Assembly: GCA_002448235.1 (NCBI GenBank) | Contig: DIXF01000005.1 | Span: 186,001-250,000 of the forward strand | Length of the DNA stretch: 64,000 nucleotides | Direction: 5' to 3' | Source: Syntrophaceae bacterium UBA6087 | GTDB taxonomy: Bacteria; Desulfobacterota; Desulfomonilia; UBA1062 | Shown: in pieces, positions 34,958 through 43,069 of the stretch | How the letters are laid out: each line of letters opens with the position of its first letter | Position numbering within the stretch: the stretch's first letter is position 1 | The notes under the pieces: model-generated | Database searches by the model: none | What the model saw: only the letters and a program-made list of their open reading frames with translations | Told to the model about the DNA's origin: nothing | Translations under genes and position numbers: made by a program

Positions 34958-35866
34958 ATGTCGGCTGCATGGAGAAAAGAGCATAATGGAAACGGCATGA
35001 GCGCGGGCGGCAAGGACAACTCTTCCCCTGTCAGAGTCGGGATGTCGAATGAGTTGTTCAAACGCTTAAGCGATTTCATTTATACCGAGTCTGGCATCAA
35101 AATGCCCTATTCCAAGAAGACCATGCTCGAAGCCAGGCTGCAGAAACGCCTGCGGTCTATGGAATTGGATTCCTTTAACGAGTACTGCTCCTACCTGTTC
35201 AGCCCCGAAGGGATTGCCAAAGAGCTTGTGCACATGATCGACGTGGTCACCACGAACAAGACCGATTTCTTCCGTGAGCCGCAGCACTTCGAGTATCTCT
35301 TAGAGTACGTGCTGCCGGAGCTCATCGATACAAAGGGCGCAGGTATCCGGAGGCCTTTCATGGTCTGGTCTGCGGCGTGCTCTTCCGGTGAAGAGCCCTA
35401 CACGCTGGCAATGGTCCTTGACCGGTTTTCACACAAGGTTCGGGGCTTTTCCTATCAGGTTCTGGCGACCGACATCTCCACCAGGGTCCTCGCACAGGCC
35501 CAGGCGGCAATCTATGACGGGGAGAGGGCAGATCAGATTCCCCAGGAGTTCAGACGCCACTATCTGATGCGCAGCAGGGACAGGACAAAAGGACTGGTTC
35601 GGATCGTGCCCGAGCTGAGGGCTCACGTGAAATTCCGAAGGCTCAATTTCATGGCCGACGATTTCGGGATGCGCGAGAAGATGGACGTAGTATTCTGCAG
35701 AAACGTGCTCATCTATTTCGACCGGCCGACCCAGGAGACCGTGATCAACCGTATCTGCAGCCACCTGCATCACGGGGGATATCTTTTCACCGGCCACTCG
35801 GAAACCATCAACGGTATGAACGTGCCCCTGCAGCAGGTAGCCAATACGGTGTCCAGGAGATTCTGA
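34958..35866 (+). CDS. cheR: Chemoreceptor methyltransferase CheR
   Basis: About 302 residues from the ATG at 34958, which has GAGGA seven bases upstream; the frame also offers starts at 34895, 34997 and 35042. Seen: N-terminal helical domain (LSDFIYTESGIKMPYSKKTM), SAM site WSAACSSGEEPYTLAMVLDR, ATDISTRVLAQAQAAIYD and CRNVLIYFD. CheR methylates glutamates of receptors; its beta-subdomain should bind the EFERY tail of the receptor at 31889-33913. The stop at 35866 adjoins the cheD GTG start. Confidence 0.94.
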   Translation: MSAAWRKEHNGNGMSAGGKDNSSPVRVGMSNELFKRLSDFIYTESGIKMPYSKKTMLEARLQKRLRSMELDSFNEYCSYLFSPEGIAKELVHMIDVVTTNKTDFFREPQHFEYLLEYVLPELIDTKGAGIRRPFMVWSAACSSGEEPYTLAMVLDRFSHKVRGFSYQVLATDISTRVLAQAQAAIYDGERADQIPQEFRRHYLMRSRDRTKGLVRIVPELRAHVKFRRLNFMADDFGMREKMDVVFCRNVLIYFDRPTQETVINRICSHLHHGGYLFTGHSETINGMNVPLQQVANTVSRRF

Positions 35867-36406
35867 GTGAAAGGCAAGCACGGAACCCATCTCAAGACCC
35901 TCTACCTGAAGCCGGGAGAGGTCCACCTGACCAGCGAACCCACGCTGATCACCACGGTTCTGGGCTCCTGCATTTCCATCACCATGCACCATAAGGCGAC
36001 CGGCTTCAGCGTCATATGCCATGCAGTCATGCCGAGCCGTTCGGAAGCGAAAAAGAAAGACGATGAAGGCCGGGATATCTTTCAGTATGTAGACACATCC
36101 ATTGAATGGATGGTTGCGCAGTGCAGAAAGATCGGCATCAGGCCGGGATCCGTAGAGGTTAAAATGTTCGGCGGCGCCGCCATGTTCCATGACGCCGGCG
36201 CCCTCAGAAGAGACATCGGGGTGGGTAAGAAAAACATCGAGAGGGCCATGGAGACGCTCAAGGTGAACAAGATGAAACTGAACGCATGGAACGTGGGGGG
36301 GAGCCAGGGCCGCAAGCTCATATTCAACACGCACACCGGCGAGGTCCTCGCCCGGTTCATCAGCAAAACCGGAACAGCCCTGATAGACTTCGGGGGCAAG
36401 AAATGA
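35867..36406 (+). CDS. cheD: Chemoreceptor glutamine deamidase CheD
   Basis: 179 residues with a GTG start immediately after cheR. Seen: catalytic Cys35 in TTVLGSCISITM and His52 in ICHAVMP, the same 17-residue spacing as in Thermotoga CheD, plus KMFGGAAMF and NVGGSQGRKLIFNTHTGEV. It deamidates receptor glutamines and in some systems is a CheC partner; no CheC gene is present here. It overlaps cheB by 4 nt (ATGA). Confidence 0.95.
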   Translation: MKGKHGTHLKTLYLKPGEVHLTSEPTLITTVLGSCISITMHHKATGFSVICHAVMPSRSEAKKKDDEGRDIFQYVDTSIEWMVAQCRKIGIRPGSVEVKMFGGAAMFHDAGALRRDIGVGKKNIERAMETLKVNKMKLNAWNVGGSQGRKLIFNTHTGEVLARFISKTGTALIDFGGKK

Positions 36407-37473
36407 AGAGAATCAACGTCCTCGTCGTGGATGATTCAGCCCTGGTAAGGCAGACTTTGAAAGATATCCTTTCCTCCGACGGGAGGATAGCGACCGTCGT
36501 AACGGCGCCGGATCCCTTTGCCGCAGCCGATAAGATGCGGGACTTCGTGCCCGATGTGATCACGCTCGATGTAGAGATGCCCAAGATGGACGGGTTGACC
36601 TTCCTGAAAAAGATCATGGAGCAGCACCCCATCCCGGTAGTGATCTGTTCGTCGCTGGCCGGCAAGGGAACCGAGACCGCCATGAAGGCCCTGGATTTCG
36701 GGGCGGTGGAGGTCATCCACAAGCCCGCGCTGGGAACCAAGCAGCTTCTCCAGGAGTCCACCACCCTCATCTGCGACACCATAGTCGCGGCATCGAGAGT
36801 CCATGCAAAGAAAAAGTCTTTAGATTATTGTCTTGCGACGCCCAAGCTCAGCGCCGACGTCATACTGGCCAGACCGAAAACCGATGCCGTCCTCATGACC
36901 ACGGAAAAAGTCGTGGTCATAGGCGCCTCCACCGGAGGCACCGAGGCGCTGAGAGAATTTCTCGAAGCCCTGCCCGAGGATTGCCCGGGCATCGTCATCG
37001 TCCAGCATATGCCCGAAGGCTTCACTACCGCCTTTTCCAACAGGCTCAACAGCCTGTGCAAGATTACCGTCAAGGAGGCCTCCGACAACGACACCGTGCT
37101 GCCCGGCCATGCGCTCATCGCCCCGGGCAATAAGCACGTACTCCTCAAAAGAAGCGGGGCACGGTACTATGCGGAGATCAAAGACGGCCCCCTCGTTTCC
37201 CGCCACAGGCCCTCGGTCGATGTCCTCTTCCGGTCCGCTGCACGCTATGCAGGCAGGAATGCGGTAGGCATCATCATGACCGGCATGGGGGATGACGGGG
37301 CAAAAGGCATGCTCGAACTCAAGCAGGCAGGGGCCTATACTATCGCACAGGACGAAGAATCCTGCATCGTCTTCGGCATGCCCGCCGAAGCCATCAAACT
37401 GGGCGGGGTCGATAAAGTCCTCCCCTTAAGCGCTATGCCTCGTGAAATCATGCGGATCTATGCCCACAGCTGA
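36403..37473 (+). CDS. cheB: Protein-glutamate methylesterase CheB
   Basis: 356 residues from the ATG at 36403 overlapping the cheD stop; a longer open frame from 36286 lies within cheD. Seen: receiver domain with Asp56 (DVITLDVEMPKMDG) and methylesterase domain with catalytic Ser176 in GASTGGTEAL, His in VQHMPEGFT and the late GVIMTGMGDDGAKG-like IIMTGMGDDGAKGM. It demethylates receptors, opposing CheR, and is activated by CheA phosphorylation. Confidence 0.96.
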   Translation: MKRINVLVVDDSALVRQTLKDILSSDGRIATVVTAPDPFAAADKMRDFVPDVITLDVEMPKMDGLTFLKKIMEQHPIPVVICSSLAGKGTETAMKALDFGAVEVIHKPALGTKQLLQESTTLICDTIVAASRVHAKKKSLDYCLATPKLSADVILARPKTDAVLMTTEKVVVIGASTGGTEALREFLEALPEDCPGIVIVQHMPEGFTTAFSNRLNSLCKITVKEASDNDTVLPGHALIAPGNKHVLLKRSGARYYAEIKDGPLVSRHRPSVDVLFRSAARYAGRNAVGIIMTGMGDDGAKGMLELKQAGAYTIAQDEESCIVFGMPAEAIKLGGVDKVLPLSAMPREIMRIYAHS

Positions 37474-37491
37474 GAGGGAAGGAGCTCATAA

Positions 37492-39336
37492 ATGATACAA
37501 GACCTCATAAAAGGTACCCTGAACAGGTTTTCCAGCCTGAAGCCATATGGGAGTAATGGAAAATCCGGCAGCGATAACGGCAGCATCCGTGACCTGCAGA
37601 AAAGCCTGAACGGGATAAACGAGGTTTTGAAGAAACTCTCCTCATCCTCTGAAAAGGACTTTCTCGCTATCGGGTCGCAGCTTCAGGATATCTATTCGCG
37701 TTCCACTACCATGGCCGAACTGGGCGCATCGGTGGTTCGGACCATGACGGGAGAAGATATCACAAAGGCGATCGAAGGGCTCTCAACGATCCTCGAAGAG
37801 CTCAAGGGCCACCTCGAAACATCCGAGGGCGGCTTTGATAAAATATCCCAGGGATTGGCCGATTATCAGAAGACCTTGAAGGAAGTCTTCTCCTACCTTG
37901 AAAAGTTCAGAACGCTCGTATTGAACCTGGATATGCTGGGATTCTTCACCCGGGTGGAAAACGCCCATATTTTAAAAGGAGATACCGGATTCGACTCGTT
38001 GACGGACGATGTAAAGGCTCTGTCGAGAAGGATATTCGAGAAATCCACCCAGATTCAATCGAAGTCGGGAAACTTGTCGAGCCTCATCAGTCAGGCGCTC
38101 ATAGAGTTCCTGGCATTCAAAAAAAGCCACAAGAACCATGCGATGACGATGCTCAATCGTTCGGTCATGAATCACGAAATCCTTGTGAAGAAGCACCGTT
38201 CGGCAACCGAAACGGCACACCGGATACTCAGCAAGTCCACCCAGATCAAGGAAAAGGTCGGGAATATCGTCTCGAGCCTGCAGTTCCACGATATCACCTC
38301 GCAGCAGATAGGCCATGTGAGCGAGGTAATAGAAAGCCTTCAGGAAAGCGTCGGTTTCAATACCTTGTCCGATGCGGAAAAAACAGGGCTCATCAGCGAG
38401 GTATGCGCTCTGCAGATCTCCCAGCTGGGAAACTCCAGGAATGGAGTTTGCACGGCAGTGGAATCCGTCATCGAGAGCATGAACAAGATCGGCTTGGGCA
38501 TCCAGGATCTCCTGGATGAAACCCGCAAGGTCTCGTGGGCATCGGATATCGAAGGACTGAGCTTTATGGAAGAGCTCGACTTCGGGATCTCGACGGTTAT
38601 CGAATGCCTTGATGAAAATATCACCGAGCAGACAGGCCTGACCAATACCATGTCCTCGGTAAGCTCCATGGTTTCCGAGATGTCGGTGTTCGTGGGGGAA
38701 ATCGAGAACCTGGGCTTGAACCTCCAGCTCATTGCCTTAAATGCCCGCATCAAGGCAGCACATATGGGCAAGGAAGGGGCTGCCCTGGATACGATATCCG
38801 GCAGCATCTATGAATTGTCAAAGGATTCCCGCACCGACACGAGCGTCCTTTCGCATATGCTTTCCAGTGTCGTGGACATCGCGAAACAATTCGATTCAAA
38901 CCTGGAAAATATGCACCGCGGGCAGGAAAAGGGCGTGGGAAACCTGGTGGAGAATCTTAAAGCCCTCCTCTCCTCGCTCCATGAAACGAACGATTCCGTG
39001 TTCACGACTCTTATCGAGATGAACGCCATGGGTGAGTCTCTCGTAGAGGGCATCGGGGAAATTGCCTCAGGGATTAACGTGCACCGGGAAACACAGGATA
39101 CCATCAACGATGTGATGGGTGAGTTCGATGCGGTACGGTGCAAAGCCAAGGGCATGCATCCGTATGAGAAGAGATCGAAATCCTCTACGCTCATGGATGA
39201 GCTTCAGAAGTACTATACCATGGAAAGTGAATACAAGATCCATGCAGATCATGCGGAGATCAAGGGCGCAGCCGGCACATCGGCTGCATCCAAGGGCATG
39301 GCTTCTGAATATGGTGATAATGTTGAATTGTTTTAA
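37492..39336 (+). CDS. Soluble receptor-like coiled-coil protein with CheZ-like DxxxQ motif
   Basis: 614 residues with no membrane helix and mostly heptad helices. Two segments stand out. SSLQFHDITSQQIGHVSEVI (about 261-280) carries Asp267-x-x-x-Gln271 within an LQFxDIxxQ context like the catalytic helix of the CheY-P phosphatase CheZ. LGLNLQLIALNARIKAAHMG (about 407-426), followed by ISGSIYELSKDSR, resembles the signalling tip of methyl-accepting proteins. It sits between cheB and the STAS gene. It may bind CheA/CheW arrays and remove phosphate from CheY. This role is inferred; the protein does not match a family I can name. Confidence 0.6.
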   Translation: MIQDLIKGTLNRFSSLKPYGSNGKSGSDNGSIRDLQKSLNGINEVLKKLSSSSEKDFLAIGSQLQDIYSRSTTMAELGASVVRTMTGEDITKAIEGLSTILEELKGHLETSEGGFDKISQGLADYQKTLKEVFSYLEKFRTLVLNLDMLGFFTRVENAHILKGDTGFDSLTDDVKALSRRIFEKSTQIQSKSGNLSSLISQALIEFLAFKKSHKNHAMTMLNRSVMNHEILVKKHRSATETAHRILSKSTQIKEKVGNIVSSLQFHDITSQQIGHVSEVIESLQESVGFNTLSDAEKTGLISEVCALQISQLGNSRNGVCTAVESVIESMNKIGLGIQDLLDETRKVSWASDIEGLSFMEELDFGISTVIECLDENITEQTGLTNTMSSVSSMVSEMSVFVGEIENLGLNLQLIALNARIKAAHMGKEGAALDTISGSIYELSKDSRTDTSVLSHMLSSVVDIAKQFDSNLENMHRGQEKGVGNLVENLKALLSSLHETNDSVFTTLIEMNAMGESLVEGIGEIASGINVHRETQDTINDVMGEFDAVRCKAKGMHPYEKRSKSSTLMDELQKYYTMESEYKIHADHAEIKGAAGTSAASKGMASEYGDNVELF

Positions 39337-39371
39337 AGAGGTGTAGGTGAAAACAGAGAAGGAGCATGCAT

Positions 39372-39725
39372 ATGGGCATAATACTTTTAGAAACCACGGC
39401 CGGGGGGAAAAAGATACTGAAACTGAGCGGCGAGCTCACCATAGAGGTATCGCCTCAGTTGAAGAATGCGTTCCTTGAGGCCTTTGAAAGCGGCCATGGA
39501 CTTGAGGTGGACATGAGTGAAGCGGAAGCCTTCGACCTGGCATGCGTGCAGGTCTTTTGCGCTGCGCACCGGCATTTCGCCGACAACGATCAGACCCTGA
39601 CCATTGCCGGAATCGTACCCGAGGGAGTGCGCAGCTCGTTGAGCGATACGGCCATCGACCCTTCCACCTGTGATTCGTCGTGCACTTCCCAATGCCTCTG
39701 GGCCAAAGGAGGCGGACATGACTAA
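39372..39725 (+). CDS. STAS-domain protein with cysteine-rich tail
   Basis: 117 residues from the ATG at 39372 (GGAG seven bases before; the ATG at 39366 is too close). Seen: a STAS fold with KILKLSGELTIEVSPQLKNA and VDMSEAEAFDLACVQVFCAA. The position usually holding the phospho-Ser of anti-sigma antagonists (D-S/T) is DLA, so the residue is absent. The tail has CDSSCTSQC. Such STAS proteins occur in chemosensory clusters of related bacteria. It overlaps cheY by 8 nt, so the two are co-translated. Confidence 0.75.
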   Translation: MGIILLETTAGGKKILKLSGELTIEVSPQLKNAFLEAFESGHGLEVDMSEAEAFDLACVQVFCAAHRHFADNDQTLTIAGIVPEGVRSSLSDTAIDPSTCDSSCTSQCLWAKGGGHD

Positions 39726-40086
39726 GAAGATCTTAAGCGTGGATGATTCGGCGAGCATCCGTCAGATGGTCTCATTCACCTTAAGGAACGAAGGTTATGA
39801 GGTGATCGAAGCAACGGACGGCAAAGACGCGCTTGCCAAGATCGGCGGCGGCACTCCGGTGAGCCTTGTAATCACCGACCTCCACATGCCGGTCATGGAC
39901 GGCATAGAGCTTATCAGGCAGTTGCGGGCCAATCCGTCCTATAAGTTCACTCCCATCGTCATGCTCACCACGGAATCCCACCAGGATAGAAAGGAACAGG
40001 GGAAACAGGCCGGGGCAACCGGATGGATAGTGAAACCCTTCAAGCCGGATCAGCTCGTTTCGGTGGTCAAGAGGCTTCTTGGCTAA
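39718..40086 (+). CDS. cheY: Single-domain response regulator CheY
   Basis: 122 residues from the ATG at 39718 with AAAGGAGG upstream; a longer frame from 39670 lies inside the STAS gene. Seen: the acidic pocket SVDDSASIR, phospho-acceptor Asp in LVITDLHMPVMDG, conserved Thr in MLTTESHQD and Lys in IVKPFKPDQL. It is the output regulator of CheA, acting on a motor or another target that is not encoded in the window. Confidence 0.95.
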   Translation: MTKKILSVDDSASIRQMVSFTLRNEGYEVIEATDGKDALAKIGGGTPVSLVITDLHMPVMDGIELIRQLRANPSYKFTPIVMLTTESHQDRKEQGKQAGATGWIVKPFKPDQLVSVVKRLLG

Positions 40087-40109
40087 AGAACATAAAAGGA
40101 GAGATAGCC

Positions 40110-42221
40110 ATGGACACATCGAAACAGGTATACCGGGAAGAAGCGAACGAGCTCCTGGCCGATCTGGAAGAAGCGCTGATCGCACTTGAGCAGAGCCCCG
40201 CGGAAAGGGAACTTATCGACAGGGTATTCAGGGCCATGCATACCATCAAGGGCTCGGGGGCCATGTTCGGCTTTGACGATATCGCAGCCTTTACCCACAC
40301 CATCGAGACGGTGTACGACCTCATCCGGGAAGGCAAGCTGTATGTAACCGAAAAACTCATCAGCCTGACTTTAAAGGCGTGCGACCAGATAAAGGCCATG
40401 CTCAGCGCTTCCGACGGAGGCGAGCCGGCAGACGGGTCACTGACCGAAGAACTCGTGAGCTCGTTTAAGAACCTGATGCAGGGTACGGGAAAGGAAGAAG
40501 CCCAACCGTCCGAAAAGCTGGCTCCCCCCGTCGAGAAGGAGGTGTCCGGGTCTCGGCAGGAAGCGACCTACCGGATACGCTTCAAATCCGGCAGAGACCT
40601 CTTTAAGAACGGCACGAACCCGGTTCCCCTGCTCAGTGAGCTTAAACGGATGGGCCAGGCCCACGTGCTCTGCAGGCTCGAAAATCTGCCCCTTCTCCCC
40701 GACCTCGATACGGAGTCCTGCTATGCGACATGGGATATCATCCTGACCACGACCCTCGACGCCAATGCCATACGGGACGTCTTCATCTTTGTAGAAGACA
40801 ACAGCGATATCAAGGTCATCAAGATCGATGACGGCAGCGCCACGGAACAGGAGGAGTACAAAAAGATCGGCGAGATCCTCTTTGAACGGGGAGAGATCAA
40901 CTTGAGCGACCTTGAAACCATCCTGGGCACCCAGAAGCGCATCGGCGAGATGCTCATCGAGTCGGGCAAGGTGAATCGCGCCGAAGTGCAGGCAGCACTC
41001 ATGGAACAGGAGCATGTCCGGAACCTGCGCAAGAAGCGCGTCACCGAGGAAAGTACGTCGAGCATCCGGGTCGCGTCGAACAAGCTCGATTCCCTCGTAA
41101 ACCTCGTGGGCGAGCTCGTAACCGTGCAGGCCAGGCTCAGCCAGCTGGCATCCTCAAGGACGGACAATGACCTCACGCTGGTTGCCGAGGAGGTGGAACG
41201 GCTTACCTCGGAGCTTCGGGACAATGCCATGGGCATACGGATGCTGCCCATCGGAACCACCTTTGCAAAGTTCAAACGCCTCGTCCGGGACCTCTCTGCA
41301 GAGCTCGGCAAGGAGATCGAGTTCACCACGGCAGGGGAAGATACCGAGCTCGACAAGACCGTAATCGAGAAGCTCGGAGACCCGCTCGTACACCTCATCA
41401 GAAACAGCATCGATCATGGGGTCGAATCGCCCGAGGCCCGCAAACGCCTGGGCAAGCCGGCCCACGGTACCATCCACTTGAGGGCCGAGCATTCCGGGGC
41501 CTATGTGCTCATCTCCGTGCACGACGACGGTGCCGGACTGGATACGGAAGCCATCAGGAACAAGGCCGTGGAAAAAGGACTGATCGGCTCCGATACCGTG
41601 TTGAGCGAGAAGGAGACATTCGAGCTTATCCTGGCCCCCGGGTTCTCCACCGCTTCGACCGTCACGAGCGTATCGGGAAGAGGCGTGGGCATGGACGTGG
41701 TTACCAGCAGCATCGAGTCCTTCGGCGGCACCGTGGAGATCGAGAGCGCCAAGGGAGCAGGCACAAAGATCACGTTAAAGCTCCCCTTGACCCTGGCCAT
41801 CATCGACGGCCTGCTCGTGACCCTTGCGGAAGACTACTACGTCATCCCGCTCAATGCAGTGGTCGAGTGCGTTGACCTCACCGGAGAGGACAGGAGGCAC
41901 ACCCACGGCAGGAACCTGGCCAGGGTCAGAGGAGAGATCATCCCCTACATCCCGCTCCGGGAAGCTTTCTCCATCGACAGCTCGCGGCCTTCCACCGAGC
42001 AGATCGTGGTTACCGAGATCGGCGAGAAGCGCATCGGCTTCGTTGTCGACAAGGTTGTCGGGCAGCATCAGACCGTTATCAAGAACCTCGGCAAGCTCCT
42101 GAAGCATATCGAAGGCATTTCCGGCGCAACCATCATGGGAGACGGATCTCTCGCGCTCATACTCGACATCGGCAAACTCTCCCATCAGGCTGAAACCGCC
42201 GAACACAGCCTCGTTGCGTGA
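40110..42221 (+). CDS. cheA: Chemotaxis kinase CheA with tandem MshEN-like repeats
   Basis: 703 residues from the ATG at 40110 (AAAGGAGAG upstream). Seen: HPt domain with His44 in MHTIKGSGAMFGF, a P2-like domain (about 150-250), and two tandem copies of a 24-residue motif, KIGEILFERGEINLSDLETI and RIGEMLIESGKVNRAEVQAA, each ending in Gln (about 252-301). The dimerisation and ATPase domains follow (HLIRNSIDHGVESPEARKRL; SGRGVGMDVV), then a CheW-like end. The tandem motif resembles the c-di-GMP-binding MshEN motif of pilus ATPases. A strong terminator follows the gene. Confidence 0.95.
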   Translation: MDTSKQVYREEANELLADLEEALIALEQSPAERELIDRVFRAMHTIKGSGAMFGFDDIAAFTHTIETVYDLIREGKLYVTEKLISLTLKACDQIKAMLSASDGGEPADGSLTEELVSSFKNLMQGTGKEEAQPSEKLAPPVEKEVSGSRQEATYRIRFKSGRDLFKNGTNPVPLLSELKRMGQAHVLCRLENLPLLPDLDTESCYATWDIILTTTLDANAIRDVFIFVEDNSDIKVIKIDDGSATEQEEYKKIGEILFERGEINLSDLETILGTQKRIGEMLIESGKVNRAEVQAALMEQEHVRNLRKKRVTEESTSSIRVASNKLDSLVNLVGELVTVQARLSQLASSRTDNDLTLVAEEVERLTSELRDNAMGIRMLPIGTTFAKFKRLVRDLSAELGKEIEFTTAGEDTELDKTVIEKLGDPLVHLIRNSIDHGVESPEARKRLGKPAHGTIHLRAEHSGAYVLISVHDDGAGLDTEAIRNKAVEKGLIGSDTVLSEKETFELILAPGFSTASTVTSVSGRGVGMDVVTSSIESFGGTVEIESAKGAGTKITLKLPLTLAIIDGLLVTLAEDYYVIPLNAVVECVDLTGEDRRHTHGRNLARVRGEIIPYIPLREAFSIDSSRPSTEQIVVTEIGEKRIGFVVDKVVGQHQTVIKNLGKLLKHIEGISGATIMGDGSLALILDIGKLSHQAETAEHSLVA

Positions 42222-42274
42222 GGATAAAGGCCCGCGCCCTGTGCATCAAACGTGCACAGGGTTGCCTTTTATCC
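42222..42274. terminator. Bidirectional terminator between cheA and pncA
   Basis: CCCTGTGCA (42237-42245) pairs perfectly with TGCACAGGG (42253-42261), and the outer GGATAAAGGC (42222-42231) pairs with GCCTTTTATCC (42264-42274) save one base. It ends both the chemosensory operon and the convergent nicotinamidase transcript. Confidence 0.85.
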
Positions 42275-42296
42275 TTACCCGTTGCGTTCGGGCCGG

Positions 42297-42971
42297 TTAC
42301 TTCACCTCTTCCGCATTGATGAAATGAATTCCCTTGTCGGTCATGACCGCCAGGGCCTCCGAGATGCTCTCGCTCGGAGATCCCACCGGCTTGGTAAGGT
42401 CCATGATCACGTACACCTGGTAACCCAACTCGGCCCCGTCCGATGCGGAGAAGAAAACGCAGTAGTCGAGCGCCAGGCCGCAGAGAAAGATGCGCTTCAC
42501 TCCCCGCGACTGTAAATATCCGTCAAGTCCAGTAGGGGTCTTCCGGTCATTTTCCATGAATCCCGAATAGCTGTCTATGCCTTTATGATAGCCTTTCCTG
42601 ATGACCGCGTCACCCAAGCCGGTCATGAGCTTCTCATGAAAATCCGCTCCCTTGCTTCCCTGGACGCAGTGGTCAGGCCAGAGCACGGGGCCCAAACCCG
42701 GAGAGTCGAAGAGATCGAACGGATTGAAGCCCTTATGGGCCGATGCAAAGGAATAGTGTCCCGGGGTATGCCAGTCCTGCGTCAAGACCACGGGAAGATC
42801 TCTTCTCCGGAAAAGCTCCATCACCGCATTGATTCCCCCGATGATCCCGTCGCCCTCTCTCACCGCCAGGGCCCCTCCCGGCATGAAATCCTTCTGCATG
42901 TCCACCACAACCAGGGCATCCCCGCGTTCCGGCTTCACCCATTCACTATGCACCAGCTGCTCAGCGCTCAT
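42297..42971 (-). CDS. pncA: Nicotinamidase (isochorismatase family)
   Basis: 224 residues. It converts nicotinamide to nicotinate and ammonia in NAD salvage. Seen: the catalytic triad Asp24 (VVVDMQKDFM), Lys126 (VIRKGYHK) and Cys171 (ALDYCV), and a metal site of Asp66, His68 and His72 in TQDWHTPGHYSF; WPDHCVQGS is also conserved. It lies alone on the minus strand, opposite the chemosensory operon, with a shared terminator downstream. Confidence 0.95.
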   Translation of the reverse strand: MSAEQLVHSEWVKPERGDALVVVDMQKDFMPGGALAVREGDGIIGGINAVMELFRRRDLPVVLTQDWHTPGHYSFASAHKGFNPFDLFDSPGLGPVLWPDHCVQGSKGADFHEKLMTGLGDAVIRKGYHKGIDSYSGFMENDRKTPTGLDGYLQSRGVKRIFLCGLALDYCVFFSASDGAELGYQVYVIMDLTKPVGSPSESISEALAVMTDKGIHFINAEEVK

Positions 42972-43069
42972 CGTGTACTCCTTGGGATGTTTGCGTTGTT
43001 TTAAGGTATGTATTACTGGGCAGTACCTGCATTATCAAGCGGGGGCGACGTTTTTTCAGAAGGAGGCGA

